From the NCBI GenBank assembly GCA_016718565.1, contig JADKCZ010000018.1:335001-399000 (forward strand): 64,000 bases of DNA. The letters are read 5' to 3'. Origin of the DNA: Anaeromyxobacter sp. (GTDB lineage: Bacteria > Myxococcota > Myxococcia > Myxococcales > Anaeromyxobacteraceae). Under the pieces are notes generated by a model. That model was not told where the DNA came from, did no database searches, and saw only the letters and a list, made by a program, of their open reading frames with translations. Positions 46,646-57,484 of the stretch are shown here, one piece after another. The stretch's first letter is position 1; each line of letters begins with the position of its first letter. The translations under genes were made by a program, and so were the position numbers.

Positions 46646-48097
46646 TCAGCGCCTCGGCACCAGCGCGTCGGCCAGCCCCTCCAGGTCGGCCAGCCGCTCC
46701 ACCGTGGCCACCCGCTCGCAGCGGGCCGCGTAGAGCGCCATCTCGCTGTCGCCCTGGCCCCACCGCGAGCGCGGCTCCGGGCAGATCCAGAGCACCCGCC
46801 GGGCCTTGCGGGCGATGGCCTCCAGCGCCCAGACCTCCGGCGGCGCGTAGTTGGTCCGCCCGTCGCCGATGACGATGACCGTGGTGCGCCGCGAGACGGC
46901 GTCCAGGTGGTCGCGCTGGAAGCGCCGGAGGACCCGCCCGTAGGCCGAGTTGCCGGACAGCGGGATGACCCGCGCCGCCACCGCCAGGTCGGCCGCCCGG
47001 GCCGGATCCGGCGCGGCGCGCAGGAGGTCGGTCACCTCGCCCAGCTCGTCCACGAAGACGAAGGTGCGCACCCGCCGGGCCTGCGCCTGCAGCACCGAGA
47101 GGAACAGCAGCATGAGCCGGGTGGTCGGGCGCATCGACTCCGAGACGTCGCACAGCACCACCAGGTCGGGCCGCTCCGGGCGCCGCCGCCGGAAGAGGAG
47201 CCGCGCCGGCCAGCCGCCCAGCCCCAGGTTGCGGCGCAGGGTGCGGCGCAGCGCCAGCGCCCCGCGCCGCCGGCTCCGGTCGCGGCGCACCAGCCGCGCC
47301 TGCAGCCGCCTGGCCAGCCGCCGCACGGCCGCCGCCACCCGGTCCAGCTCTGCCTGGGTGGGGCGGGGCGCCCCCGGGCCTGGCAGCGCGTCGGCCGCCC
47401 GCGGCGGGGAGCGGGCCAGGAGCTCCCACTCCGCCCAGGCGCGGGCTGCCGCCTCCACGCCCGCGAAGGCCTCCCGCAGCGCGCCGGAGAGCGCGTCCAG
47501 CGTGCCCGGATCGAGCCCGGACCCGGCCAGCGCCGCCCGGGCCCGCGCCTCGTCCTCCGCCAGCTGGTCGCCGCCCGCGGCCGAGGTGAGCCGCCGCACC
47601 GCGAAGTCGCCGCGCGCCCCCGCCAGCAGGGCGAAGTCGAGCTGCAGCGCCGCCGCCCGCAGGAGCCGGAGGAGCTGGCCGCGATCCCCCGCCACCGCCG
47701 CGCGCCCCAGCGGCCCCATCCCGGCCGCGGCCGCGGCCAGCCGGCGGATGACCATCTCCAGCTCGTCGCCCGAGAGCAGCCCCGCCTCCCGCAGCGCCTC
47801 CACCAGGCTGCCCTCGGCGGCGGCCAGCACCCGCCCCAGCCCGGAGAAGTGGAGGTCGAAGAGCACCTCGAAGGCCGGCTGGTCGGCCGAGCGCTTCACC
47901 AGCGTGGCCGCCAGGGCCGCCTTCAGGCCGGCCCGCTCCGAGAGGCCGATCAGCGCCGCCGCCGCCGCCGCGTCGCCCACCTCGGCGGTGGAGACGCGGA
48001 CGCCGTTCTGGCGCAGCAGCCGGGCGAACTCGACGAGGCGGGCCAACACCCCCCGGAGTCTAGCCGGGGTGGTCGCTTGCCGCCGACGCCCATCCAC
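46646..48097 (-). CDS. CoxE-like VWA-domain protein
   Basis: Up to 483 residues; a GTG at 48049 (VLARLVEFARLL) is an alternative start that avoids overlap with the divergent GH3 gene. N-terminal helical CoxE-like region, then Arg-rich segment ARLVRRDRSRRRGALALRRT (middle shown), then VWA with MIDAS LVVLCDVSESM and VIVIGDGRTNY. CoxE proteins pair with MoxR-type CoxD ATPases; none is adjacent here. Role unknown. Confidence 0.8.
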   Translation of the reverse strand: MDGRRRQATTPARLRGVLARLVEFARLLRQNGVRVSTAEVGDAAAAAALIGLSERAGLKAALAATLVKRSADQPAFEVLFDLHFSGLGRVLAAAEGSLVEALREAGLLSGDELEMVIRRLAAAAAGMGPLGRAAVAGDRGQLLRLLRAAALQLDFALLAGARGDFAVRRLTSAAGGDQLAEDEARARAALAGSGLDPGTLDALSGALREAFAGVEAAARAWAEWELLARSPPRAADALPGPGAPRPTQAELDRVAAAVRRLARRLQARLVRRDRSRRRGALALRRTLRRNLGLGGWPARLLFRRRRPERPDLVVLCDVSESMRPTTRLMLLFLSVLQAQARRVRTFVFVDELGEVTDLLRAAPDPARAADLAVAARVIPLSGNSAYGRVLRRFQRDHLDAVSRRTTVIVIGDGRTNYAPPEVWALEAIARKARRVLWICPEPRSRWGQGDSEMALYAARCERVATVERLADLEGLADALVPRR

Positions 48098-49367
48098 GAT
48101 TCACTCGGCCTCGACCCCAACCTCGACCTCGACCCTGACCTCGACCCTGACCTCGACCCCGACCCTGACCCCAACCTCAACCTCGACCCCGACCTCGACC
48201 CCGACCCCGACCCTGACCCCCTCCCCACTCCCCCTCCTGCTGTCCCTCCTCGCCCTGGCGGCCTGCGCGACGGCGCCGGTCTCGCAGGCGCCAGCGGCCT
48301 CCCGCCAGGCCCCCGCCGCGTCGGCAACGCATCGCCCGCCCACCGCCCAGCGCGGGGCCCTCGCGCTCGCCTCCCCAGAGGGGCTGGCGGCGGTGGAGCG
48401 CAGGCTGGCCTCGCTGACCCTGGAGGAGAAGGTGGCCCAGCTGGTCATGGCCTACCCGCCCCCCGGGGAGGGTCCGATCGAGCTCGGCGGGGTCATCCTG
48501 GTGGGCAGGTGGCTGCGCGACCCGGGGGCCATCGAGGCCAGGGTGGCCGGGCTGCAGCGGCGCTCGCGGGTGCCCCTGCTGGTGGCGGTGGACCTCGAGG
48601 GCGGCGACCTCAACCGCTTCAAGGGGCTGCAGACCCTGTCGGCCTTCCCTTCGGCCCGCTCCATGGGCGCCGAGGGGCGGTGGGAGGCCGAGGCCTGGGG
48701 GCGGCGCGCCGGCCTCGACCTGCGGGCCCGCGGCATCAACGTCAGCCTGGGGCCGGTGCTCGACCTGGCCGACACCGGCTTCATGGCCGACACCGGCCGC
48801 TCGCTGGGCGCCGACGCCGTGCAGGTGGCCCGCCTCGGCCGTGCCTTCGCCCGCGGGCTGGCCTCGGCGGGAGTCCTCCCGGTGGGGAAGCACTTCCCCG
48901 GCTACGGCCCGGTGGCCGGGTCGTCGGACAAGGCGCTGCTCACGGTCGATCGGAGCCCCCAGGAGATCGCCCGTCACCAGGCGGCCTTCGTGGCCGCGGC
49001 CGACGACCTGGCCGGGGTGATGCTCGCCAACGTGGGGTTCAGCGCCTACGGCGGCGTGCCGGCCATCCTCTCGCCGGAGCTGGTGGCCCGGGCCCACCTG
49101 TCCGGCTTCCTCACCGTCACCGACGACCTGGCGGTGCCCAGCCTGCTCGCCGCCACCGGCGGCGACACCGCGGAGCTCTGGCGCCGCGCCTTCCTGGCCG
49201 GAAACGACCTCCTCCTGACCACCGCCCCGGTGGCCTGGCTGGACCTGCCGGACCCGCGGCGGGTGATCGCCGACCTGGTGCGGGGCCGCCCGGAGCTGGC
49301 GCCACGGCTCGACGAGAGCGTCCGGCGGGTCCTCACCGCCAAGGTGCGAGCCGGCCTCACCCCCTGA
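48069..49367 (+). CDS. Glycoside hydrolase family 3 lipoprotein (NagZ-like), N-terminus uncertain
   Basis: GH3 catalytic domain with LLVAVDLEGGDLNRFKGLQ, VLPVGKHFPGYGPVAGSS (K-H motif), and FLTVTDDLAVPSLL (D of the DD-nucleophile region). These fit beta-N-acetylhexosaminidases of the NagZ type, which act on peptidoglycan fragments. A lipobox LLALAAC precedes it. The only standard start in frame is the GTG at 48069, so the hexanucleotide array (48109-48224) would be translated as Thr-Ser/Thr-Pro/Thr-Leu repeats ahead of the signal peptide, which is odd. The true start might be an unusual codon close to the hydrophobic segment. Stop at 49367. Confidence 0.8.
   Translation: MVACRRRPSTIHSASTPTSTSTLTSTLTSTPTLTPTSTSTPTSTPTPTLTPSPLPLLLSLLALAACATAPVSQAPAASRQAPAASATHRPPTAQRGALALASPEGLAAVERRLASLTLEEKVAQLVMAYPPPGEGPIELGGVILVGRWLRDPGAIEARVAGLQRRSRVPLLVAVDLEGGDLNRFKGLQTLSAFPSARSMGAEGRWEAEAWGRRAGLDLRARGINVSLGPVLDLADTGFMADTGRSLGADAVQVARLGRAFARGLASAGVLPVGKHFPGYGPVAGSSDKALLTVDRSPQEIARHQAAFVAAADDLAGVMLANVGFSAYGGVPAILSPELVARAHLSGFLTVTDDLAVPSLLAATGGDTAELWRRAFLAGNDLLLTTAPVAWLDLPDPRRVIADLVRGRPELAPRLDESVRRVLTAKVRAGLTP
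48109..48224. repeat. Hexanucleotide array, (YCGACC)n type, at the 5' end of the GH3 gene
   Basis: About 116 bases of TCGACC, CCGACC, TTGACC-like units (CTGACC is frequent). In the GH3 frame they give Thr-Ser, Thr-Pro and Thr-Leu. It also lies in the divergent region shared with the CoxE-like gene. Confidence 0.92.
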
Positions 49368-49451
49368 CGGGCCTGGGCGCCGAAAAACGCACCTGCATTT
49401 GTCACAAGCCTGCCCCGTCACACGGGCCCGGAATGGGCCGCCTCAGAGGGT

Positions 49452-50699
49452 ATGCAGGCCACCTTCCTCCCCGTGTTCCTCGGCTTCTTCGCCGCCGAGC
49501 AGACCGCCGATCTCGGCGTCCTGCTGGTCAACCTCTGGCACGCGCACCGCTGCCGCGGCGTTCCCGACGACCTGCAGGGGCTGGTGGAGCCCGAGGTGGC
49601 GGAGCGGGCCCGCGCCTACGCGCTGGCCAGCGGGCGGGTGGCGCTGGCGCGCGGCCTGGCCTCGGCGGCGGCCACCCTGGGCCTGCTCTTCTCGGGCCTC
49701 CTGCCCTGGTTCGACCGGCGGCTCGACGCCGTGGCAGGCCAGCAGCACGAGTTCGTGCTGTTCCTCTCGCTCCTCACCGCCGGGCTGGCCCTGCTCGACC
49801 TGCCCTTCGCCGCCTGGCGCACCTTCGGCGTGGAGCGCGCCTTCGGCTTCACCCGGGTGACCCCGCGCCGCTTCCTGGCCGGCCGGCTGCGCGCCGGCCT
49901 GGTGCTCACCGCCCTGGGGGTGCCGTTCCTCTACGCGGTGCAGGCGGTCATGGCGCTGGGCGGTCCCTCCTGGTGGCTCTGGCTCTTCGGGCTGCTGGCC
50001 GGCGCGCAGATCGGCCTGGCCTGGGTCTGGCCGGTGCTGGTGGCCCCGCGCTTCGCCCCGCAGCAGCCGCTGCCGCCGAGCCTGCTGCGCAGCCGGCTCG
50101 AGGCCCTGGCCACCCGCGCCGGCTTCCGCCCGGAGGGGATCTTCGTGGTGATGACCGGCGGCCGCGGCGGCCTCCCCAACGCGGCGCTGGCCGGCCTCTT
50201 CCGGCCCCGCCTGCTGCTCGACGACGCCCTGCTGACCCGCCTCGGCCCGGACGCGCTGGAGGCGGTGGTGGCCCACGAGCTGGGGCACCACCGGCTGCGC
50301 CACCTGCCGATCCGGCTGGCGGTCTCGCTGGCCGGCACCTTCCTCCTGCTGGTGGTCCTCTGGCTGGCGTCCGGCTGGGCGCCGCTCTACTCCGCCTTCG
50401 GCTTCTCCGGGCCCTCGGCCCACGCCGCCCTGGCGCTGGTCTCCATCTGCGCCGGCGCCTTCGGCTTCTGGCTCCAGCCGCTGCAGGCCTGGCTGGCGCG
50501 GCGCCAGGAGGCCGCCGCCGACGCCGAGGCGGTGCGCCTCACCGGCGCCCCCGAGCCGCTGGCCGCGGCCCTGCTCGACCTGGCCGAGGACACCCTGCAG
50601 AACCCCTGGCCGCACCCCTGGTACGTCGCCTGGCGCCTCACCCACCCGCCGCTGCTGGAGCGGCTGCTGGCGGTCGCCCACGTGGCAGTCGAACGGTGA
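49452..50699 (+). CDS. Ste24-like M48 family zinc metalloprotease
   Basis: 415 residues from ATG at 49452 preceded by AGAGGG. Several membrane helices, AVVAHELGHHRLRHLP with HELGH zinc site near residue 276-280, the third ligand Glu in RRQEAAADAEAVRLTG, and an N-terminal five-helix region. This is the plan of CAAX prenyl protease 1/Ste24 relatives and bacterial quality-control proteases. It overlaps the end of the histidine kinase gene by 62 bases. Confidence 0.92.
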   Translation: MQATFLPVFLGFFAAEQTADLGVLLVNLWHAHRCRGVPDDLQGLVEPEVAERARAYALASGRVALARGLASAAATLGLLFSGLLPWFDRRLDAVAGQQHEFVLFLSLLTAGLALLDLPFAAWRTFGVERAFGFTRVTPRRFLAGRLRAGLVLTALGVPFLYAVQAVMALGGPSWWLWLFGLLAGAQIGLAWVWPVLVAPRFAPQQPLPPSLLRSRLEALATRAGFRPEGIFVVMTGGRGGLPNAALAGLFRPRLLLDDALLTRLGPDALEAVVAHELGHHRLRHLPIRLAVSLAGTFLLLVVLWLASGWAPLYSAFGFSGPSAHAALALVSICAGAFGFWLQPLQAWLARRQEAAADAEAVRLTGAPEPLAAALLDLAEDTLQNPWPHPWYVAWRLTHPPLLERLLAVAHVAVER

Positions 50700-51960
50700 A
50701 GGTGGTGCCGCGGTCGGGCGCCGACTCGACCGCCACGGCGCCGCCGTGGGCCTCGGCGATGCGCGCCACGATGAACAGCCCCAGGCCGGCCGAGCGCTGC
50801 TCCTGCGCGTCCCCCGAGACGCCCCGCCGGAAGGGCCGGAAGATCTCGGCGTGCTGGTCGGCGGGCAGCCCGCCGCCGTCGTCGTGGACCGCCAGCACCA
50901 CCTCGCCGCCCTCCCGCTCCCCGTCCACCAGGATGCGGACCGGCGCCAGGCCCGGACCGTACTTGAGGGCGTTCACCACCAGGTTGGCCACCACCTGCTC
51001 CAGGCGGTCGCCGTCCCACAGGCCGCCCACGTCGCCGCGCCCCTCCACCGTCACCCGCCCCTCGGCGTCGCGCCCCAGGTCGGAGACGGCCCGCCGACAC
51101 ACGTCCACCAGGTCGGCCTCGCGGGGCCGCACCGGCAGGCCGTGGCCGGCGCGGAGGCGCGAGAAGTCGAGCAGGTCGCGCAGCAGCCGCTCCATGCGCC
51201 GGGAGTTGGAGACGATGCGCCGGGCGTCCTCGCGGTGATCGTCGTCGATGGCCTCGCAGCGGGCGATGAGCGAGGCGGCGCTCTTCATGGCCGCCAGCGG
51301 GTTGCGCAGGTCGTGCCCCACCACCGCCATGAGCTGCTGCTGCAGGGTCAGCAGCTCGGCCCGCTCCGCCGAGAGCCGCTCGCGCGCCGCCATCTCGGTG
51401 CGCACCAGCCGGGCCGCCGCCAGGATGAGCACCAGCAGCACCAGGGTGGAGGCCCCGAAGACCACCGCCCCGGTGACCGAGGCGCGCCGCCAGCCGGCGC
51501 GCCGCTCCACCAGCCGGGCCCGCTCCACCTCCTCCAGCTCCGCCACCAGCCGGGTGGCCGGCGCCACCTCCTCGAGCCCGGCGCCGCGCAGCGGCGGCCC
51601 CACGCCCGGCGCGCCCCGCTCCAGCGCCGCCAGCGCCACGCGGACGGGGGCCGCCACGTCACGCAGCGCCGCCGCCAGGGCGCGGGCGCGCGCCGCCTGG
51701 TCCGGCTCGCCGGCCAGGAGCACCTCGAGCCGCGCCAGGGCCGGCTCCAGCCGGTCGAGGGCCTGCGCCGCCTGGCGGCGCTCCCAGCCCGCGTCGCTGC
51801 CAGGGCGGGCGTCCACCGAGGCGGTGGCCACGTGCAGCGCCGCCTCGACCTCCTCCAGCGCCAGCAGCGCCTCGGTGGTGTGGAGGACCAGGTGGGCCTG
51901 CTCGTCCCGGCTGGCCTCCAGCCAGGTGGTGGCCGCCACGGTGGCCAGCAGGCACGCCAC
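50638..51960 (-). CDS. Sensor histidine kinase, no adjacent response regulator
   Basis: At least 440 residues. The only standard start is GTG at 51960, which cuts the first membrane helix (its natural start would include RIALGFAAA upstream), so the true start may be non-standard at about 52059. After a helical extracellular sensor (residues 15-160) and second helix, HisKA has VGHDLRNPLAAMKSA (phospho-His), then N box VVNALKYG, DDGGGLP (G1) and GLGLFIVARIAEAHGG (G2). The C-terminus is Ala/Pro rich. Orphan kinases are common in myxobacteria. Confidence 0.88.
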   Translation of the reverse strand: MACLLATVAATTWLEASRDEQAHLVLHTTEALLALEEVEAALHVATASVDARPGSDAGWERRQAAQALDRLEPALARLEVLLAGEPDQAARARALAAALRDVAAPVRVALAALERGAPGVGPPLRGAGLEEVAPATRLVAELEEVERARLVERRAGWRRASVTGAVVFGASTLVLLVLILAAARLVRTEMAARERLSAERAELLTLQQQLMAVVGHDLRNPLAAMKSAASLIARCEAIDDDHREDARRIVSNSRRMERLLRDLLDFSRLRAGHGLPVRPREADLVDVCRRAVSDLGRDAEGRVTVEGRGDVGGLWDGDRLEQVVANLVVNALKYGPGLAPVRILVDGEREGGEVVLAVHDDGGGLPADQHAEIFRPFRRGVSGDAQEQRSAGLGLFIVARIAEAHGGAVAVESAPDRGTTFTVRLPRGRPPAAAPAAAGG

Positions 51961-52062
51961 CGCGGCGGCGAAGCCGAGCGCGATGCGCGGGGGGAGGCGG
52001 GCGGACCGGCCCGGTGCCCCGGCGGCGCGGTCGCTGGTGGTCTCGCTGGTGATGGGTCGATG

Positions 52063-53456
<1,394 letters not shown>

Positions 53457-53460
<4 letters not shown>

Positions 53461-53816
53461 GCCTCCTCCAGCTCCCGCCGCAGCCGCTGGACGAACCGCT
53501 CCAGCTCCTCGCGCCGCGCCGGCGTCACGTCGGTGAACTCGATCCCCATGCCGGGGACCATGTTCTGGGCGTTGTCGTAGCCGGTGACCCGGGCCACCCG
53601 CCCCTCCAGCGCCGAGGGGGCCTGCTCCCCGGGCAGCTGCAGCAGGATCTTCACGGCGGCGCCGAGCGGCAGCGGCTTGCGCGTGTTGATGAAGAGGCCG
53701 CCCTGGCTGATGTTGGTGGCCCAGTCGGAGAGGAAGCTGCCGACGGAGCGGTAGGCCACCGGGATCTCGTGGTGGAGCCGGGCGGCCTTGCGCTTGTTGT
53801 CGGCGGGGGCGGGCAT
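53457..53816 (-). CDS. PilZ-domain protein of the myxobacterial type
   Basis: 119 residues. One domain: IPVAYRSVGSFLSDWATNIS then GGLFINTRKPLPLGAAVKIL and GMGIEFTDVTPARREELERF. It matches the short myxobacterial paralogue family related to PilZ (compare the N-terminal domain of the PilZ-Hsp70 fusion). Some bind cyclic-di-GMP, many lack the motif; the RxxxR at the start is weak. The stop overlaps a likely start of the RNA methyltransferase. Confidence 0.85.
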
Positions 53817-53832
53817 TGCGGAGGGTCAAACT

Positions 53833-54645
53833 CTAGCAGGGGCCTCCCGACCCGCCAAGCGGCGCGGTGGCGCCGAGCAGCAGCCGGACCTCGACGCCGC
53901 GCCAGCGGTGCAGGTGACCGGCCGCGCTCCCCTCCCGCACCGCCACCTCCACCCGCCCGCCGCTACCGACCAGCGCCAGCAGCTCCCCCGGCTGGCCGTC
54001 CCCGAAGGTGCGCACCCAGCGGGCCGGCCGGCCGTCGCACAGCACCACCCGCACCTCGGCGCCGGCCAGGTCGGCCTCGCGGATGCTGGTCACCAGGTTG
54101 CCGAAGGGGTCGACGGCCAGCGTGACCCCGCGCACCTGCCCGGCGCTCCGCTCGGCGGTGGGCCAGTCGAGGCAGATGGGGTCGGCCACCTCGGGGCCCA
54201 GGCGGGCCGGCTCGAGCCCGGCGGCCAGCGCCGCCACCACCGGGGCGAAGACGTCGCGGCCGTGGAAGGTGGGGCGCCGCGGCTGGGGCACCAGGGCCGG
54301 GTCGGAGAGGGCGTAGCAGCGGGTGTCCGGCCCGAAGAACGGGGTGAAGAGGCCGTTGTCCGGTCCCACCAGCCGCCGCCCCGCCCCGTCCACCAGGCAC
54401 AGCCCGCGCCGGGCGGTGCCCACGCCCGGGTCCACCACCGCCAGGTGGATGGCGTCGGTGGGGAAGACCGGCACGCAGGCCTCCAGCAGCAGCGCCCCGG
54501 CCAGCAGGTCGTAGGCCGGCACGCCGTGCGACAGGTCCACGATGCGCAGGTCGGGCAGCGCCGCCAGCAGCACGCCCTTGAGCTGGGCCGGGAAGCCGGA
54601 ACCGGCGCCGTAGTCGGTGGTCAGCGTGACGAGGGGGGCGGACAT
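53833..54645 (-). CDS. SAM hydroxide adenosyltransferase (DUF62 family)
   Basis: 270 residues from ATG at 54645. LTTDYG at the N-terminus, LAVVDPGVGT, LVGPDNGLFTPFF, FHGRDVFAPVVAAL, and NLVTSI in the C-terminal domain are hallmarks of S-adenosyl-L-methionine hydrolases (adenosine-forming), relatives of fluorinase and chlorinase. It likely removes excess SAM. A halogenase would have a characteristic loop that I cannot see. No operon partner. Confidence 0.93.
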   Translation of the reverse strand: MSAPLVTLTTDYGAGSGFPAQLKGVLLAALPDLRIVDLSHGVPAYDLLAGALLLEACVPVFPTDAIHLAVVDPGVGTARRGLCLVDGAGRRLVGPDNGLFTPFFGPDTRCYALSDPALVPQPRRPTFHGRDVFAPVVAALAAGLEPARLGPEVADPICLDWPTAERSAGQVRGVTLAVDPFGNLVTSIREADLAGAEVRVVLCDGRPARWVRTFGDGQPGELLALVGSGGRVEVAVREGSAAGHLHRWRGVEVRLLLGATAPLGGSGGPC

Positions 54646-54722
54646 GGACGGCCATTCTCCACCCGCGCGGGCGCGGCGGACAGCCCCCCCGGGCGTGGCG
54701 CGGGGCCGGGCCGGCGGCGGGG

Positions 54723-55379
54723 CTAGGGGACCATGGCGGCCAGGTCCGGCGCCACCAGCAGGGCCGGGCCGGTGAGCGCCTGCACCGAGGCCACCGTCTC
54801 GCCGGGGGCCAGCTCGGCCAGCACCAGCCCGCGCGGCGTCACCTCCAGCCAGGCCCGGTCGGTGCACACCGCCGAGACGCAGCCCACCCCGGTGAGCGGC
54901 AGCGAGCAGGTCTCCAGGATCTTGGGCCGCCCGTCCCGGGTGGCGTGCTCCATCATCACCACCACCCGCCTGGCGCCGGCCACCAGGTCCATGCCGCCGC
55001 CCATGCCCTTCACCATCTTGCCGGGCACCAGCCAGTTGGCCAGGTCGCCCCGCGCCGACACCTCCAGCGCTCCCAGGATGGCCAGGTCGATGTGGCCGCC
55101 GCGGATCATGGCGAAGGAGTCGGCCGACGAGAAGAAGGCCGCCCCGGGCAGGACCGTGACGGTCTCCTTGCCGGCGTTGATGAGGTCCGGGTCCTCCTCG
55201 CCCTCCAGCGGCCAGGGGCCCACGCCCAGGATGCCGTTCTCCGACTGCAGCACCACCTCCACGCCGGGCGGCACGTAGTTGGCCACCAGCGTGGGCATGC
55301 CGATGCCCAGGTTGACGTAGAAGCCGTCGCGCAGCTCCCGGGCCACGCGCTGGGCGATCTGCTCGCGGGTGAGGGGCAT
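54723..55379 (-). CDS. scoB: 3-oxoacid CoA-transferase subunit B
   Basis: 218 residues. GIGMPTLVANYVP at the N-terminus, the catalytic Glu in LQSENGILGVGP, and GGMDLVAGARRVVVMMEH are typical. With subunit A, two bases upstream, it transfers CoA from succinyl-CoA to acetoacetate. Start ATG at 55379. Confidence 0.94.
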   Translation of the reverse strand: MPLTREQIAQRVARELRDGFYVNLGIGMPTLVANYVPPGVEVVLQSENGILGVGPWPLEGEEDPDLINAGKETVTVLPGAAFFSSADSFAMIRGGHIDLAILGALEVSARGDLANWLVPGKMVKGMGGGMDLVAGARRVVVMMEHATRDGRPKILETCSLPLTGVGCVSAVCTDRAWLEVTPRGLVLAELAPGETVASVQALTGPALLVAPDLAAMVP

Positions 55380-55381
55380 GG

Positions 55382-56125
55382 CTAGCGCCCCTCCCCGCGC
55401 GGCCGCGGCGGGCCGCCGGGTCCGGCCGGGTCCCGCGGCCGCACCGTGCGCCGCTCGATCCACTTCAGGTAGCCCGCCCCCCGCACCAGCCGCTTCACGT
55501 AGATGCCGGGCAGGTGCACCTGGTCGGGGTCGATGGCGCCCGGCGCCACCACCTCCTCGGCCTCGGCGATGGTGATGGCCGCGGCGGTGGCCACCTGCGG
55601 GTTGAAGTTCCGGGCGGTCTTGCGGAAGGCCAGGTTGCCGTGGGTGTCGGCGCGCCAGGCGTGGACCAGGGCGAAGTCGCCGCGGATGGGCAGCTCCAGC
55701 AGGTAGTCCTGGCCCCCGAAGGCGCGCACCTCCTTGCCCTCGGCCACCTGGGTGCCCACGCCGGTGCGGGTGTAGAAGCCGCCGATGCCGGCGCCGCCGG
55801 CCCGCAGGCGCTCGGCCAGGGTGCCCTGCGGCACCAGCTCGACCTCCAGCTCGCCCGAGAGGTACTGGCGCTCGAACTCCTTGTTCTCGCCCACGTAGCT
55901 GGCCACGATCCTTCGGATCTGGCGGGCCTGCAGCAGCGGCCCCAGGCCCAGGTCGGTGGTGCCGCAGTTGTTGGAGACCACCGTCAGGTCCCTCACCCCG
56001 CGGCGGTGCAGCGCGGCGATGAGGTTCTCCGGGTTGCCGCACAGCCCGAAGCCGCCCACCAGCACCGTGGCGCCGTCCGGGATGTCCGCCACCGCCGCGT
56101 CGGCCGACTCGACCAGCTTGTCCAT
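55382..56125 (-). CDS. scoA: 3-oxoacid CoA-transferase subunit A
   Basis: 247 residues. GATVLVGGFGLCGNPENLI is the glycine-rich CoA loop, followed by SNNCGT, SYVGENKEFERQYLSGELEVE (parts: VGENKEF, GELEVELVPQGTLAERLRAGG) and GVGTQVAEGKE. The C-terminus is longer and Arg/Gly-rich by about 20 residues. It lies six bases after a thiolase gene; the three make acetoacetate use possible. Confidence 0.94.
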   Translation of the reverse strand: MDKLVESADAAVADIPDGATVLVGGFGLCGNPENLIAALHRRGVRDLTVVSNNCGTTDLGLGPLLQARQIRRIVASYVGENKEFERQYLSGELEVELVPQGTLAERLRAGGAGIGGFYTRTGVGTQVAEGKEVRAFGGQDYLLELPIRGDFALVHAWRADTHGNLAFRKTARNFNPQVATAAAITIAEAEEVVAPGAIDPDQVHLPGIYVKRLVRGAGYLKWIERRTVRPRDPAGPGGPPRPRGEGR

Positions 56126-56131
56126 GGGCGC

Positions 56132-57313
56132 CTACCGCTCCACCAGCAGCGCCACCGCCTCGCCGCCGCCGATGCACAGCGAGGCCAGGCCGCGCCGCTT
56201 GCCCAGGTCCGCCATGGCCGCCAGCAGCGTCACCAGGATGCGGGCGCCGGACGCGCCGATGGGGTGCCCCAGCACCACCGCGCCGCCGCGCACGTTGACG
56301 GTGGCCGGGTCGAGGCCGAGCAGCCGGTTGTTGGCCACCGAGACCACCGCGAAGGCCTCGTTGATCTCCCAGAGGTCCACGTCCTTCACCGACAGGCCGG
56401 CCCGGCCGAGCGTGGTGCGGATGGCGTCGGCCGGCGCGATGGTGAACTCCACCGGCGCGCGGGCCGCGCCGCCCCAGGCGGTGAGGCGGGCCAGCACCGG
56501 GCGCCCCTCGGCGCGGGCGCGCTCCTCGCTCATGAGCACCAGCGCCGCGGCCCCGTCGTTGATGGAGGAGGCGTTGGCGGCGGTGACGGTGCCGTCCTTC
56601 TTGAAGACCGGCCGCAGGGTGGGGATCTTCTCCGGGCGGGCCGCCTTCGGGCCGTCGTCCTCCGCCACCACCACCTTCTCGCCCTTGCGCCCCTCCAGCT
56701 CCACCGGGACGATCTCGCCCCGGAAGGCGCCGTCCTTCCAGGCCTGGATGGCGCGCCGGGTCGACTCGGCGGCGTACTCGTCCTGGGCCTCGCGGCCGAT
56801 GCCCTGGGTGGCGGCGCAGTGCTCGGCGCACAGCCCCATGTGCTGCTGGCCGTAGACGTCCCACAGGCCGTCGTGCACCAGGCCGTCGATCAGCTCGACG
56901 TTGCCCAGGCGGGCGCCGCTGCGGGCCGCGCGGTCGTAGTAGGGGGCGTTGGACATCGACTCCATGCCGCCCGCCACCACCACCTCGGCGTCGCCCAGGG
57001 CGATGGCCTGGGCCGCCGAGATGACCGCCTTCAGGCCGGAGCCGCAGACCTTGTTGAGCGTCCAGGCGGGCGTGGCCTCGGGCAGCCCGGCGTACAGGGC
57101 GGCCTGGCGGGCCGGCGCCTGGCCGACGCCGGCCTGCAGCACGTTGCCCATGATGACCTCGCCGACCTCGGCGGGCAGGACCCCGGCGCGCTGCAGCGCG
57201 GCCCGGATGGCCACCGCGCCGAGGTGCGGGGCGGGCACCGCGGCGAGCGAGCCCAGGAAGGCGCCGATGGGGGTGCGTGCCGCGCCGACGATCACCACGC
57301 CGCGTCCAGCCAT
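56132..57313 (-). CDS. Acetyl-CoA acetyltransferase (thiolase)
   Basis: 393 residues from ATG at 57313. NKVCGSGLKAV (acylated Cys), NINDGAAALVL-type motif ASSINDGAAALVL, GGAVVLGHPIGASGAR (His) and CIGGGEAVALL (Cys). All catalytic groups are present. It condenses or cleaves acetoacetyl-CoA and probably works with the CoA-transferase genes directly downstream. Confidence 0.96.
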   Translation of the reverse strand: MAGRGVVIVGAARTPIGAFLGSLAAVPAPHLGAVAIRAALQRAGVLPAEVGEVIMGNVLQAGVGQAPARQAALYAGLPEATPAWTLNKVCGSGLKAVISAAQAIALGDAEVVVAGGMESMSNAPYYDRAARSGARLGNVELIDGLVHDGLWDVYGQQHMGLCAEHCAATQGIGREAQDEYAAESTRRAIQAWKDGAFRGEIVPVELEGRKGEKVVVAEDDGPKAARPEKIPTLRPVFKKDGTVTAANASSINDGAAALVLMSEERARAEGRPVLARLTAWGGAARAPVEFTIAPADAIRTTLGRAGLSVKDVDLWEINEAFAVVSVANNRLLGLDPATVNVRGGAVVLGHPIGASGARILVTLLAAMADLGKRRGLASLCIGGGEAVALLVER

Positions 57314-57484
57314 GAGCGAGCTCCCGGGTGCGAGGACGAGCCGACCATAGGCCCGAACCCAGGCGCCGCCAACCACCACGCGGGACCCCGGGCGGGGTGC
57401 GGCGGGGCGCACCCCCGGCCCGCCCAGGCGCGCCCGGACCTGGCGCGCTCCGCCCCGGCGCGCTCCTCGCGATCCGTGCTGGCC

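Noticed and set aside
46907..51238. 1443-codon plus-strand frame
   Set aside because: Runs across CoxE-like, GH3, M48 and kinase genes in a wrong frame; the low-stop GC3 effect explains it.
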